A stretch of DNA of 64,000 nucleotides from Gelidibacter maritimus (GCF_014062315.1 NZ_JACGLT010000001.1:310001-374000), one strand, 5' to 3'; shown: positions 47,501 to 56,904, counted from the first letter of the stretch. Made by a program: numbers and translations. Notes: generated by a model from the sequence alone, not told the origin.

Positions 47501-47833
47501 AATAGTAAGGTTTTTGCCATCAATGTTTGTAGGCTTGAGGACTAAGTTTATGAGAAATTTACGACCATCTTTTTTGAGTCCAATAATACCGTTCTCTTCT
47601 TTGGTAGCTGAGTTTGGTTGTTCATTATCATTTTTATAGTGAAGATTCAGTTTCTTAGGAATTAGAATCTCAATATTTTTGTCATCCAATTCTCCAGAAC
47701 GGAATCCAAAAAGTGTTTCGCCTGCAGGATTTGCGGTGACAATAGCGCCCAATTCAGTAACAGCCATAATTCCTTCAGCAGAAAATTCAAAAATATGCTG
47801 TAGCAGATCGTTGTTAAGGCCCTTGTTTTTCAT
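44567..47833 (-). CDS. Multi-PAS/GAF sensor histidine kinase
   Basis: A 1088-residue cytoplasmic kinase without clear membrane segments. In order it has several PAS modules (about 1-510, including FSAEGIMAVTELGAIVTANPAG and ITGYSIADFL) and a GAF domain (about 525-680) containing Cys residues in GPNACSCGTTAF. A coiled coil (about 690-735) and a further PAS (about 740-860) follow, then HisKA with His873 in SHEFRTPLSA and HATPase (DQGIGIP, GTGLGLNIAKHY). It feeds the Crp-type response regulator, which overlaps it by 4 bp. The soluble PAS/GAF input suggests an internal redox, heme or ligand cue, but the signal is unknown. Confidence 0.92.
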   Translation of the reverse strand: MKNKGLNNDLLQHIFEFSAEGIMAVTELGAIVTANPAGETLFGFRSGELDDKNIEILIPKKLNLHYKNDNEQPNSATKEENGIIGLKKDGRKFLINLVLKPTNIDGKNLTIIFFQAAEQEKNDLNIIKRTNAELIESNRKFDALINNLKGMVFRCINTKAYEMDYVSEGCLEITGYSIADFLNHKVSYGKLILEAERDAVWEDIQSAIKQKTSYSVEYRIHHKDGRIKYVWEKGTGIYDDHNKGFILEGIITDITLQKETELELRRSESKTKALLKANPDVMFIQDHQGVYLDWYANSPEKLSIQPENFIGLNMKEVLPLDVYQKIKSSHKKAIASGKMQVTEISTQDNGVEHFEARVVPMSNDRLLTIVRDVTEKLHQDALLTIQNNALASAGNSILIADAQQPHHPIIYCNTAFEKMTGFSREDILENNLLFLRSDARDIKEIERIENAIFNGKACKTHIRNYRKDGSMFWNDITITPVHNDDNKLTHFISVQNDVTNKINEAYLKDKVRKILELIVQDNPIKTIGNEIVKVLETHFKDSIASIFLLEPEAETLYELAAPNLPQALSASLNGLKIGPNACSCGTTAFSKKETIVSDIQTNALWEGFKEIASKNGLKSCWSFPILSSTEEVLGTISIYNNSSKTPLEEEKKILLDMTHLASIAIESRKNTNTIEENRLQLEKYAKDLEQKVQERTQEVMETVQKLSESNVSLEDQIRITNRAENEAVKSKNIASKIAENFPNGFVAVMNDQSEILFAKGDALDQLGLKQFYQEGMFIDDISAFSNQRKERIKESIQKTLSGEHLTFEVNYNDRYFAVNTAPLIDKNNRINSALHVYNDISKQKEIEFSIQNALKSEQELNDLKSRFVSLASHEFRTPLSAILTSAILIGKQNEEGMAEKRAKYLARIERNVNNLTVILNDFLSLSKMDEGKVMPIMKRFDLIAYCKKMVQETNINLKKNQTISIGSVNAKLFVNLDVKLLNHILNNLLSNASKYSPEASTIDFKISDNNNTVVIAISDQGIGIPQNEHKYLFGRFFRAKNAVNIEGTGLGLNIAKHYTELMGGHITFKSELNKGTTFTVVFPIQIKK

Positions 47834-48112
47834 TTATAAAAAATAGATAAGCATCATAATGAGTTTTATTCAGTACAATCGACATCAATAACTCCCACTA
47901 TTTACATTTTTTATTTTAACCATATTGTTCAACACCCTTGTCGATTCATATAGTCAGTAAATATTTATTAATATATGGCTAAAGATAATTCGATTTTATA
48001 TCTTTTAAGAGCTCATTTTGAAATATGAAGTTTCTTTTATTCTGCAAGTAATTAAAATTGGAGATTTTATGTTAATTTAAATTAGTGAAACTTAATTTTT
48101 AAAAGTCACAAT

Positions 48113-48886
48113 ATGTGTTACGATATAAAGACATCCGTTGCATCTCAACTTAAACGTGCCGAACGCAAAGGAGACAAAAATGCTATAGATGAAATAATGG
48201 AGCGGCTTGTTCCATTGACCGATTTACCGCTATATCATGCCATGGGTTTTGATCATCCAGACTTATTGATTTATACCAATCGTTCGCCTGAGTTCCCGGA
48301 AGTTGCTACTTGGGGTTTAATACCACACTGGGTACGTGATGAGGCACAAGTGAAAAAGATATGGAATTCTACTCTCAATGCTCGGGGCGAAACAATTTTT
48401 GAAAAGAACTCGTTTCGTACTGCCGCAAAACAATCACGATGCCTGATTTATGTTGATGGATTTTATGAACACCATCATTTTAATAAAAAGACCTATCCTT
48501 TTTTTATCCATCGGAAGGATAAAGAACCGATGATTCTTGCCGGACTATATAATGAATGGCATAATCCGGGTACAGGAGGTAAACTACTTAGCTTTTCCAT
48601 TGTGACTACTACAGGTAATGCCATGATGGGGAAAATTCATAATAATCCTAAATTGGAGGGGCCTAGGATGCCAGTCATATTACCAGATGAATTGGCCGAT
48701 AAATGGCTTGTTGATTATAACGACGCACTTGATCAGCAGTCAATTGAAGAATTGATAAAAGAGTACCCGGCTACTGAATTGACAGCCTTTACTGTTAATA
48801 AATTACGAGGTAAGCATAGTACGGGTAATACAGAGGAAGCATCACAACCTCACAATTATGCAGAATTACCAACACTCCAGCTTTAA
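48113..48886 (+). CDS. yedK: SOS response-associated peptidase (YedK/HMCES family)
   Basis: A 257-residue SRAP-domain protein. Catalytic Cys2 follows the initiator Met (MCYDIK), and NARGETIFEKNSFR, YVDGFYEHH with the conserved Glu, and HNNPKLEGPRMPVIL with the conserved His follow in order. It crosslinks to abasic sites in single-stranded DNA and shields them. It is the first gene of a repair group with ku and ligD. Confidence 0.93.
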   Translation: MCYDIKTSVASQLKRAERKGDKNAIDEIMERLVPLTDLPLYHAMGFDHPDLLIYTNRSPEFPEVATWGLIPHWVRDEAQVKKIWNSTLNARGETIFEKNSFRTAAKQSRCLIYVDGFYEHHHFNKKTYPFFIHRKDKEPMILAGLYNEWHNPGTGGKLLSFSIVTTTGNAMMGKIHNNPKLEGPRMPVILPDELADKWLVDYNDALDQQSIEELIKEYPATELTAFTVNKLRGKHSTGNTEEASQPHNYAELPTLQL

Positions 48887-48899
48887 TGAACACGCTAAC

Positions 48900-49070
48900 A
48901 TGGTCATCACGGGTTCAAAAAAAGCAGATCTAAAATCAGATTGGGATGTGCTTTTTGGTGCGATTCAAGTGATCTACTCTAAAACTAACATCGACTTTAA
49001 TTCTGTAGAAATCTTAATTGCGTTACAAATTTCTTGTATTGAACGCGCCTATTTCTATTTCAATGATTAA
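48900..49070 (+). CDS. Small hypothetical protein between yedK and ku
   Basis: A 56-residue reading from the ATG at 48900 to 49070. A longer version would begin inside yedK. It has no recognisable motif (a helical ALQISCIERAYFYF end) and a plausible position in the yedK-ku-ligD group. It may be a real small gene or chance. Confidence 0.4.
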   Translation: MVITGSKKADLKSDWDVLFGAIQVIYSKTNIDFNSVEILIALQISCIERAYFYFND

Positions 49071-49096
49071 ATTTTCGAGTTATAAAAAAATAGATT

Positions 49097-49870
49097 ATGA
49101 GATCAGTTTGGAATGGCACCATAAGCTTTGGGCTTGTATCGATTCCCATTAAAATGTATACGGCATCAGAAGGTCGTACCTTAGATTTGGATATGTTGGA
49201 TAAACACGATCATGCAAGAATCCGCTATAAACGGGTCAATGAGGATACGGGTGAAGAAGTGGAATGGAAAAACATTGTGAAAGGTTATAAGAAAGATGAC
49301 GGTTATGTCATTCTTGAAAAGGAGGATTTTGAAAATGCAAATGTCAAGAAAAGTAAGACCATAGACATTGAAGAGTTTGTGGAGGAGTCTGAGGTGGCTG
49401 ACATGTTGTTTAAAAGCCCTTATTACCTTGAACCACAAAAGGAAGGCGGAAAAGCTTATAATTTACTCCGTGATGCTTTGAAGAAAACGGGCAAGTTGGG
49501 GGTGGCCACTTTTGTGATGCGCCAAAAGGAAAATCTTTCGCTTATAGGCGTTTATAAAGATGTGATTGTGTTGCACGTTATTCGGTTTGCGGAGGAAATT
49601 CGTGATCCTAAGGAAGTCAAAATTCCAAAAACGAAAACCTCTGATAAAGAAATTAAAATGGCCGAAACCTTGATTGAAAATTATACAGAGAAATTTGATT
49701 TCACTAAGTATAAAGATGTCTATAACAAACAATTGCTTGACATTATCGAATCCAAGGCTTCGGGAAAAAAACTAAAGGTAGAAAAAACCAAGAGCGAGCC
49801 TACCGCTGCCAAGGATTTAATGGCAAAATTAAAGGCCAGTTTGGAAGCGCGCAAAAAGAAAGCCTCATAG
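49097..49870 (+). CDS. ku: Ku protein (non-homologous end joining)
   Basis: A 257-residue bacterial Ku. It begins MRSVWNGTISFGLVSIPIKMYTA and has the core MLDKHDHARIRYKRVNEDTGEEV, YYLEPQKEGGKAYNLLRDAL and a basic C-terminal tail (residues about 215-257, KKLKVEKTKSE and LEARKKKAS). The ring-shaped homodimer binds double-strand ends and recruits LigD. Its stop codon is 1 bp before the ligD start, so the two are coupled. Confidence 0.95.
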   Translation: MRSVWNGTISFGLVSIPIKMYTASEGRTLDLDMLDKHDHARIRYKRVNEDTGEEVEWKNIVKGYKKDDGYVILEKEDFENANVKKSKTIDIEEFVEESEVADMLFKSPYYLEPQKEGGKAYNLLRDALKKTGKLGVATFVMRQKENLSLIGVYKDVIVLHVIRFAEEIRDPKEVKIPKTKTSDKEIKMAETLIENYTEKFDFTKYKDVYNKQLLDIIESKASGKKLKVEKTKSEPTAAKDLMAKLKASLEARKKKAS

Positions 49871-49871
49871 C

Positions 49872-52295
49872 ATGAGCCTCGAGGAATACAGAAAAAAACG
49901 TCATTTTAAAGATACTCCGGAACCTGAAGACATTATTGATAATGACAATAAGTTTCGCTTTGTCATTCAACGCCATCGTGCCAGTCATTTACATTATGAT
50001 TTACGATTGGAAATGCAAGGTGTCCTAAAAAGTTGGGCGGTACCAAAGGGCCCTTCAATGAATCCAAAAGATAAACGATTAGCGGTGCATACCGAGGACC
50101 ATCCTGTGGCTTACCTTACTTTTGAGGGCGTGATTCCCACAGGTAATTACGGTGCAGGAAAGATGAGCATTTGGGATGAGGGCCACTATGAAAATTTATA
50201 TCCTGATAATGATGTCACTTCAGATTATGCTTCGGGAAAATTAAAAATTGTATTTCACGGCGATAAAATAAAAGGCATATTCACCCTGGTGCGTTCTACT
50301 TCAATGAATAAAAAAAATCAATGGTTATTTATTAAGCACGCCGATGAATTTGCCACGGATATGAATTATAATGCCGAAGATTTTAATTTGGAAGTTTCTG
50401 CGAACACCCATGAGCAAGACGCTCTAAATTTGAAATCTATGGTCAAACCCATGCTGGCCTCTCCAGGCACTAAGATTTTCAACGATAAAAACTGGATTTA
50501 CGAGTTGAAATATGATGGATATCGTGTTTTGGCGAATATAAATTCTGGTCAGGTGGAACTGTATTCAAGAAATGGCATCTCTCTAAACGAAAAATTTAAG
50601 CTTATCCATGACGAACTTGGGGGTGTTGAACATACGGCTATTTTGGATGGTGAAGTGGTGCTCTTGGATGCTAAGGGATTACCACGATTCAATGCCTTAC
50701 AAAATTATTCCGTCACATCTACCAAAGGTGTTTTGGTGTATTATGTTTTTGATCTGTTGCATCTCAATGGCCACGACACTATAGATCTCCCATTATTGGA
50801 CAGAAAAGAATTATTGAAAACCTTAATTGAAGACTTTCAACACATCATGTATTGTGATCATGTGGACGCCATGGGCATCACCGTATTTGAACAAGCATTA
50901 GCCATGGGTATGGAAGGCGTTATAGCCAAAAAGGCCGATTCTACTTATGATCCCAATCTGCGATCGTCCAATTGGTTGAAATTTAAAAATATTGAAGATA
51001 CGGAAGTCATCATTTGTGGATACACCTTGTCCAAGAACAAAGCTCGCAAATTCGCCTCCTTGATTTTAGGGATGGTAGAGGAAGAGAACCTGGTGTATGT
51101 GGGAACTTGTGGTTCGGGATTCACCGAAAAGCAAATGACTGAATTATACAATAAGTTTGAACTACTTAAAACCGATACGCCAATCTTTCAAATTGGTGAA
51201 CATCTGAAAGGTCGAAAAGCTGTTTGGCTACGTCCAAAATTGGTATGTGAAGTGAAATTTTCAGAATGGACACCTAACAATATTATGCGCCATCCTGTCT
51301 TTTTACGTCTAAGGGAAGATAAATCGATCCCGTTTCACCAGACGGATGAGATTATTTCGGAACAACCTGTTAAGAAAATATCTTCTGATTCAGAGTTTAC
51401 CTTAGAAGTAGATCAGATCAAGGTCCCAATTACCAATCCTGATAAGATGTATTGGCCGGAAGCAAAATTGACAAAATATGATCTTTTGGATTATTATATT
51501 AAGATGTCCGATTATATACTACCTTATTTAAAAGATCGACCTGAGAGCTTACATCGTCATCCTAATGGTATTCAGGGAGATTCGTTTTATCAGAAGGATC
51601 ATGAAAATCTGCCCACTTGGATTGATACGGTTGCGATAGCTTCAAAATCTTCAGAAAAGGAGCTTAATTATCTCTTATGTCAAAATCAAGCAACCTTAAT
51701 TTACATGAATAATCTGGGTTGTATAGAATTGCATCCTTGGCATTCAACCCTATATCAATTGGATCGTCCTGATTATGCCATTATTGATTTAGACCCTTCA
51801 ACGGACAATACTTTTGAGCAGGTCATTGAGACTGCATTAGCAACAAAAGCGGTGTTGGATGATGCTAAAATTAAAGGGTTTTGCAAAACCTCAGGTGCCT
51901 CCGGAATACATATTTACATTCCTATGGGCGGAATGTACACGTATGAAGAAGCGAGGGATTTTACCAAATTGTTATGTGTTTATATACATGAGCAACTGCC
52001 AGAATTGACTACCATGGAACGGTCACTTAAAAAAAGAGGTCCAAAAATATATTTAGATTATCTACAAAATCGGAAAGGACAAACTATCGTGTCTGCTTAC
52101 AGTGTTAGACCTGTAAAACAGGCTACGGTTTCCACGCCTTTGGACTGGTCAGAATTGAAACTGGGAGTAAAAGTTTCTGATTTTAATATCAACTCTGTGC
52201 CTGAGCGTGTGTCAAATCAAAAGGATTTGTTTAAAGGCATTTTAGGAAAGGGTATAAATATGGATGCCGTCATTGATCAATTAATGAAACTATAA
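49872..52295 (+). CDS. ligD: LigD, multifunctional NHEJ DNA ligase
   Basis: An 807-residue protein in the order phosphoesterase, ligase, polymerase. Phosphoesterase (residues about 20-165): RHRASHLHYDLRLEM and HTEDHPVAYLTFEGVIPTGNYGAG. ATP-dependent ligase (about 195-500): nucleotidyl Lys in ELKYDGYR, then DGEVV, GMEGVIAKK and WLKFK. Primase-polymerase (about 510-807): YPYL-type ILPYLKDRPESLHRHPNG, IDLDPS, KTSGASGIHIYIP. It processes, fills and seals broken ends with Ku. Confidence 0.95.
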   Translation: MSLEEYRKKRHFKDTPEPEDIIDNDNKFRFVIQRHRASHLHYDLRLEMQGVLKSWAVPKGPSMNPKDKRLAVHTEDHPVAYLTFEGVIPTGNYGAGKMSIWDEGHYENLYPDNDVTSDYASGKLKIVFHGDKIKGIFTLVRSTSMNKKNQWLFIKHADEFATDMNYNAEDFNLEVSANTHEQDALNLKSMVKPMLASPGTKIFNDKNWIYELKYDGYRVLANINSGQVELYSRNGISLNEKFKLIHDELGGVEHTAILDGEVVLLDAKGLPRFNALQNYSVTSTKGVLVYYVFDLLHLNGHDTIDLPLLDRKELLKTLIEDFQHIMYCDHVDAMGITVFEQALAMGMEGVIAKKADSTYDPNLRSSNWLKFKNIEDTEVIICGYTLSKNKARKFASLILGMVEEENLVYVGTCGSGFTEKQMTELYNKFELLKTDTPIFQIGEHLKGRKAVWLRPKLVCEVKFSEWTPNNIMRHPVFLRLREDKSIPFHQTDEIISEQPVKKISSDSEFTLEVDQIKVPITNPDKMYWPEAKLTKYDLLDYYIKMSDYILPYLKDRPESLHRHPNGIQGDSFYQKDHENLPTWIDTVAIASKSSEKELNYLLCQNQATLIYMNNLGCIELHPWHSTLYQLDRPDYAIIDLDPSTDNTFEQVIETALATKAVLDDAKIKGFCKTSGASGIHIYIPMGGMYTYEEARDFTKLLCVYIHEQLPELTTMERSLKKRGPKIYLDYLQNRKGQTIVSAYSVRPVKQATVSTPLDWSELKLGVKVSDFNINSVPERVSNQKDLFKGILGKGINMDAVIDQLMKL

Positions 52296-52444
52296 AGCGG
52301 ATGTAATATGGTTTGGGACATGGGTTATAATTATTAGCAAATGTGATAATAAATAATAAGGAAAATATGGAAATTTAAGGGTTAAAATCCTTTTACAACG
52401 GTTTTACAGCATTATTTATAGACGATACTAAAACTATACACATC

Positions 52445-54583
52445 ATGGCCAAAAAAAAGAAAGCGTCTTCTACCTCCAAAAAGATAGAGGATTTAAAATC
52501 ATTTGAAGTAGAAACCGAAGGAACCACCATGACCACAAACCAAGGTCTCAAGGTGAATGATACCAATAATTCCTTAAAATCAGGAGAGCGAGGATCAACC
52601 TTACTTGAAGATTTTTTATTAAGAGAAAAAATAACCCATTTTGATCATGAAAGAATTCCTGAAAGAATTGTGCATGCAAGAGGAAGTGGCGCACACGGAT
52701 ATTTTGAACTTTATGACAGCATCAAAGAATTTAGTAAGGCTGGGCTATTTACAGACACGTCCAGAAAAACACCGGTTTTCGCCCGATTTTCAACGGTGGC
52801 AGGCTCTAAGGGATCCACAGATTTGGCGCGAGATGTGCGTGGGTTTGCCGTAAAATTTTATACCGAAGAAGGAACGTGGGATTTAGTAGGAAACAATATG
52901 CCCATCTTTTTTATTCAGGATGCCATGAAATTTCCCGATTTAGTCCATGCGGTCAAGCCTGAACCCAATAATGAAATTCCCCAAGCTGCATCTGCCCATG
53001 ATACCTTTTACGATTTTGTCTCCCATGCCACGGAAACCTTGCACAATCAAATTTGGGTCATGAGCGATCGGGCCATCCCGCGGAGTTTGAGGATGATGGA
53101 AGGGTTTGGGATCCATACTTACCGATTGATCAACGCTAAAGGAGAATCCCATTTTGTGAAATTCCATTGGAAACCAAAATTAGGTGTGCATTCGGTCACT
53201 TGGGATGAAGCCGTCAAAATAAGCGGTGCAGATTCAGATTTTCACCGTCGGGATTTATGGGATGCCATTGAAGCTGGTCAGTTCCCGGAGTGGGAATTTG
53301 GAATTCAGGTGGTTGCCGAAAAAGATGAACATAAATTTGATTTTGATCTTTTGGATCCCACCAAACTGATTCCGGAGGAAATGGTGCCGGTTAAGATTAT
53401 CGGTAAAATGACGCTGAATAAAAATCCTGAAAACTTTTTTGCGGAAACGGAACAAGTAGCATTTTTGCCCGGCCATATTATTCCAGGAATTGACTTTACC
53501 AATGATCCTTTGTTGCAGGGACGCTTGTTTTCTTATAGAGATACCCAGCTCTCGAGATTGGGATCACCAAACTTTCATCAAATTCCTATCAATAGGCCAA
53601 TTATGCCAACGCATAACAATCAGAGGGATGGACATATGCAAATGGATGTTCCCAAAGGGCAAACGGCCTATTTCCCGAATAGTCTAAGTGGTGGATGTCC
53701 TCATCTTTCAAAAATGTCAGAAGGTGCCTTCACTTCTTATGAGGAACGAATTGATGCACGAAAAATTAGAACGCGGAGTGAAAGTTTTTCAGATCATTTT
53801 TCTCAACCCGCATTGTTTTATAGAAGTCTTACAGATTGGGAACAACAGCATGTCACCGACGCTTATATTTTTGAATTGGGAAAATGTACGCAACAACATA
53901 TTCAGGAACGCATGTTGTATATGATTGCTCAGATAGATAATGATCTTTCCAAAAAAGTAGCTAAAGGCTTAGGGCTTAAAGTGCCTAAATCTATTGATAA
54001 GCCAATTAATCAGGCCATAGGAGCTGATGCAGAAGTCTCGAAACATCAGCCGCCGAAAAAGAAAATTTATTTGGACGAATCTCCAGCCTTGAGTCAGGCA
54101 AAAACAAAATTTGATACCATTGCAACCCGTCAGGTGGCTGTATTAATTGCCGATGGGTTTTCAATGAAGGATTATAAAAAGATGACTGATACGCTGAAAA
54201 AAGAAGGGGCCATGATCAAAAATATAGCACCACACGGAGGTACGGTCAAGAGTGACGATGGCACAGTGCAAAAAGTCGATGCAGCTATCGCTACAACAGA
54301 AAGTGTGCTTTTTGATTCACTATATATTCCTGGAGGAAAGGAATCAGTGAAGGAATTACAAAAACATGCAAAATTCATAAAGTTTATCAATGAGGCTTTA
54401 AAACATTGTAAAGCTATTGCTGCAGATCATGACGGCGCGAAATTGTTAGATGAAACCTATGTCAAGGATTTTAAAGACGATGAGGCCATCTGTATTGATG
54501 CCAAACCTTCAGTATTTATTACTGCCATGGCACAACACAGAAATTGGAACCGAATGAAAAAAGCAGAGAAAATTCCTGTGTGA
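52445..54583 (+). CDS. katE: Large-subunit catalase (HPII/KatE type)
   Basis: A 712-residue monofunctional heme catalase of the large-subunit clade. Catalytic His is in [16 protein letters not shown], Asn in [13 protein letters not shown] and the proximal heme Tyr in [16 protein letters not shown]-terminal DJ-1/PfpI-like domain (residues about 570-712: [42 protein letters not shown]) marks this clade. The N-terminus is Lys-rich. It removes hydrogen peroxide in the cytoplasm and ends with a strong terminator. Confidence 0.95.
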   Translation: MAKKKKASSTSKKIEDLKSFEVETEGTTMTTNQGLKVNDTNNSLKSGERGSTLLEDFLLREKITHFDHERIPERIVHARGSGAHGYFELYDSIKEFSKAGLFTDTSRKTPVFARFSTVAGSKGSTDLARDVRGFAVKFYTEEGTWDLVGNNMPIFFIQDAMKFPDLVHAVKPEPNNEIPQAASAHDTFYDFVSHATETLHNQIWVMSDRAIPRSLRMMEGFGIHTYRLINAKGESHFVKFHWKPKLGVHSVTWDEAVKISGADSDFHRRDLWDAIEAGQFPEWEFGIQVVAEKDEHKFDFDLLDPTKLIPEEMVPVKIIGKMTLNKNPENFFAETEQVAFLPGHIIPGIDFTNDPLLQGRLFSYRDTQLSRLGSPNFHQIPINRPIMPTHNNQRDGHMQMDVPKGQTAYFPNSLSGGCPHLSKMSEGAFTSYEERIDARKIRTRSESFSDHFSQPALFYRSLTDWEQQHVTDAYIFELGKCTQQHIQERMLYMIAQIDNDLSKKVAKGLGLKVPKSIDKPINQAIGADAEVSKHQPPKKKIYLDESPALSQAKTKFDTIATRQVAVLIADGFSMKDYKKMTDTLKKEGAMIKNIAPHGGTVKSDDGTVQKVDAAIATTESVLFDSLYIPGGKESVKELQKHAKFIKFINEALKHCKAIAADHDGAKLLDETYVKDFKDDEAICIDAKPSVFITAMAQHRNWNRMKKAEKIPV

Positions 54584-54630
54584 TTAGTCAATGCTTATAG
54601 AAAACGTCACAACGTTTTAAGTGGATGTTG

Positions 54631-54677
54631 AACCAAACCTTGCGATAGAAACTCCCTGAGGTTTGGTTCTTTTTTTT
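54631..54677 (+). terminator. Rho-independent terminator after katE
   Basis: The perfect 10-bp stem AACCAAACCT / AGGTTTGGTT (54631-54640, 54659-54668) is followed by CTTTTTTTT. Confidence 0.92.
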
Positions 54678-54867
54678 CAGCATTTACGATTCTAAGATAA
54701 CCCTGCAATAATATATACATAGGACCGCATATAAAGCTATAATGATTGGATGTTCTTACTTATGAGTTCACATTCTGGCGAATCGAATTAATGGGTTTAT
54801 TGCATTCTCGTTAATTTTACAACGATACATTATAAGCCAGTTGGCAATAAACTAAACTCAGAAATTT

Positions 54868-55023
54868 ATGTCGTTAATTACAATTATTTTAAACATTTTA
54901 TTACCGCCTTTAGCCGTCTTTATGAAGCACGGAATTGGTTCAACATTTTTTATAAGCCTTATACTAACACTTATAGGTTGGCTTCCAGGAGTCATTCATG
55001 CTTTTATTGTAAATGGTGATTAA
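54868..55023 (+). CDS. Pmp3/YqaE-family small membrane peptide
   Basis: A 51-residue protein with two membrane helices. It shows the family layout: a first helix with LLPPLAVFMKHGIG and a second helix LILTLIGWLPGVIHAFIV. In other organisms Pmp3/YqaE peptides are salt- and stress-induced and influence membrane potential. It lies 23 bp before the DUF421 gene and may share its transcript. Confidence 0.9.
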   Translation: MSLITIILNILLPPLAVFMKHGIGSTFFISLILTLIGWLPGVIHAFIVNGD

Positions 55024-55046
55024 ATTTCTCTTAAAATCCACATAAG

Positions 55047-55625
55047 ATGCACAAGATTTTAACCATTTCCATTCTATCGAGTTCAGGTAACCCATTGGAT
55101 GAAGCATTGGAAGCACTATTCAGTCTTAGTGAAAAATCTTTCTATCTCATACTGCTGTCCACGTTTTTAATTTACGTGGCAGTAATTATGCTCACCAGAG
55201 TTTTTGGGAAACGAAGTTTTTCCAAAATGTCTAGCTTCGATTTCGCAATGACCGTGGCGGTTGGCTCCATGATTGCTACCACGATTTTATCAGACAGTGT
55301 TAGTTTTTTGGAAGGTGCCGTAGGGCTTCTTTTTGTGTATATCTTTCAATTGACCGCAGCCTTTTTTCGCAGATACAAATGGTTTCGAAAAATTAGTGAC
55401 AACCAGCCTACTTTAATTATGGATGGTGAAAACATATTGAGCGAAAACATGAAAAAGGTCAGGGTAACGGAAGGGGATCTTCGTTCGAAATTAAGAGAAG
55501 CTAATGTGGTAAAACTCTCAGAGGTAAAAGCCGTCATTTTTGAATCTACAGGCGATATGGTGGTCTTACATAAAAATAATGATGATGTTATTGACGAATG
55601 GTTGTTAAAGGACGTACAACGATAA
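55047..55625 (+). CDS. DUF421/YetF-family membrane protein
   Basis: A 192-residue protein with three membrane helices in the first half, then a soluble domain. It has the family motif RVFGKRSFSKMSSFDFAMTVAVGS and the soluble part with LIMDGENILSENMKKVRVTEGDL and LREANV. YetF relatives are membrane proteins of unclear function linked to spore germination and stress in Bacillus. It is followed closely by the GntA-like gene. Confidence 0.9.
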   Translation: MHKILTISILSSSGNPLDEALEALFSLSEKSFYLILLSTFLIYVAVIMLTRVFGKRSFSKMSSFDFAMTVAVGSMIATTILSDSVSFLEGAVGLLFVYIFQLTAAFFRRYKWFRKISDNQPTLIMDGENILSENMKKVRVTEGDLRSKLREANVVKLSEVKAVIFESTGDMVVLHKNNDDVIDEWLLKDVQR

Positions 55626-55636
55626 TTAAAACGATT

Positions 55637-56314
55637 ATGGTGGAGACTGATTTAAATACAAAAACAAACATAGAATCTGAATATCGCAATTTCATCCTAC
55701 GAGATAAGCATCCTTGTATTATGGCCAATGCCATGTTTAAACTGAACAATTACCATTTGAAAATCTTTGATGACATGACTTCTGACGCGGTTGTCCATCC
55801 GATTTTAAATGCTATCGAAACCTATTTGGAGCATTATGATTTTGAGTCCAATGATTTTGAATCCTTAATTCTCTGTTTCAAGGAGAATCATTTCAATTCA
55901 GAACTTGATTTCGAAAATGCGCTTTGGAATCTCTTGCAGAAATTGCATGACGCCGACGATTCCGAATGGGATTCTGAGGTAAGTAATGATGCGGAAGATC
56001 CGAACTTTAGTTTTAGCCTCAAGGGAAATGCATTTTATATTGTGGGCATGCATCCCAACAGTTCCAGGTTGGCCAGGCGTGCCCCATATTGCACAGTTGT
56101 ACTGAATTTACATTGGCAATTTGAGCGACTACGTGAGATGGGTACCTATCAAACTATTAAAAAGAGAATTAGGCGTCGTGATAAAAAATTACAAGGTTCT
56201 ATAAATCCAGTATTAAGAGATTTCGGAACCGATTCTGAGTCCAAACAATACAGTGGAAGAGCTGTAGAAAAACATTGGAAATGCCCTTTCCATGCTAAAA
56301 CTGAACACTTATGA
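55637..56314 (+). CDS. YqcI/YcgG (GntA-like) heme-dependent N-hydroxylase-type protein
   Basis: A 225-residue protein from the ATG at 55637. An upstream start would overlap the DUF421 gene. It has the YqcI/YcgG family features HPCIMANAMF near the N-terminus, the central FYIVGMHPNSSRLARRAPY and the C-terminal WKCPFH. One member, GntA, is a heme enzyme that N-hydroxylates a guanidino group in guanitoxin synthesis. By analogy this protein may hydroxylate a guanidino or amino compound. The next gene overlaps it by 4 bp, so the two products probably work together. Confidence 0.82.
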   Translation: MVETDLNTKTNIESEYRNFILRDKHPCIMANAMFKLNNYHLKIFDDMTSDAVVHPILNAIETYLEHYDFESNDFESLILCFKENHFNSELDFENALWNLLQKLHDADDSEWDSEVSNDAEDPNFSFSLKGNAFYIVGMHPNSSRLARRAPYCTVVLNLHWQFERLREMGTYQTIKKRIRRRDKKLQGSINPVLRDFGTDSESKQYSGRAVEKHWKCPFHAKTEHL

Positions 56315-56904
56315 ATGCTGTAAATATTATTCAGCCGCAATCTGGCGCTGCTTTCGAATTAAAAAAAGGAGACGTCCTTACCGTAATTGATCCAAAAGGA
56401 CAGCAAGTTAGTGACATGGTAGTTTTTAATCGAGATGATACCAAGGAGAAGTTATCTGCTGGGAAAACTATGGATTTTGAGGAATCTATTCTTCTGACTA
56501 AAGGCAACTTTTTATGGAGTAACAGGTCGCGGAAAATGATGGAGATAATGGAAGATACAAATGGCCGGAACGATTTCCTTCTGGCGCCTTGTAGTCCAGA
56601 AACCTTTAAGATAATGTATAACAATCCAGACTATCATCCCAGTTGTTTGATAAATCTATATAGAAACCTTCAACCTTACCATATTGAAATTGATGATATT
56701 CCAACGGCGTTCAATGTATTTATGAATGTACAGTTTGATGCCAAGGGGAAATTAAAAGTATTGCCACCAACTTCGCAGGCAGGAGATTTGGTACGTTTTA
56801 AAGCGGAAATGGATCTTATAGTTGCCTTGACGGCATGTTCGGCAGAAGACAGCAATGGCGGTACCTTTAAACCAATACATTATACCATTACTCATAGAGA
56901 TTGA
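56311..56904 (+). CDS. DUF1989 urea carboxylase-associated family protein
   Basis: A 197-residue protein with DUF1989 features: GDVLTVIDPKGQQVSDMVVFN, LLTKGNFLWSNRSRKMMEIMED and the Cys sites in LLAPCSPETF, HPSCLINL and LTACSAEDSNGG that form a likely metal site. In guanidine pathways a DUF1989 pair (CgdA/CgdB) acts as carboxyguanidine deiminase. Here it is a single gene with no urea carboxylase, coupled by ATGA overlap to the GntA-like gene. A role in converting a guanidino-derived product is plausible but unproven. Confidence 0.85.
   Translation: MNAVNIIQPQSGAAFELKKGDVLTVIDPKGQQVSDMVVFNRDDTKEKLSAGKTMDFEESILLTKGNFLWSNRSRKMMEIMEDTNGRNDFLLAPCSPETFKIMYNNPDYHPSCLINLYRNLQPYHIEIDDIPTAFNVFMNVQFDAKGKLKVLPPTSQAGDLVRFKAEMDLIVALTACSAEDSNGGTFKPIHYTITHRD

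Noticed and set aside
54601-54618. AAAACGT-CACA-ACGTTTT inverted repeat after katE as a separate terminator
   Set aside because: The loop is short and the strong katE terminator follows at once. There is no T tract of its own.
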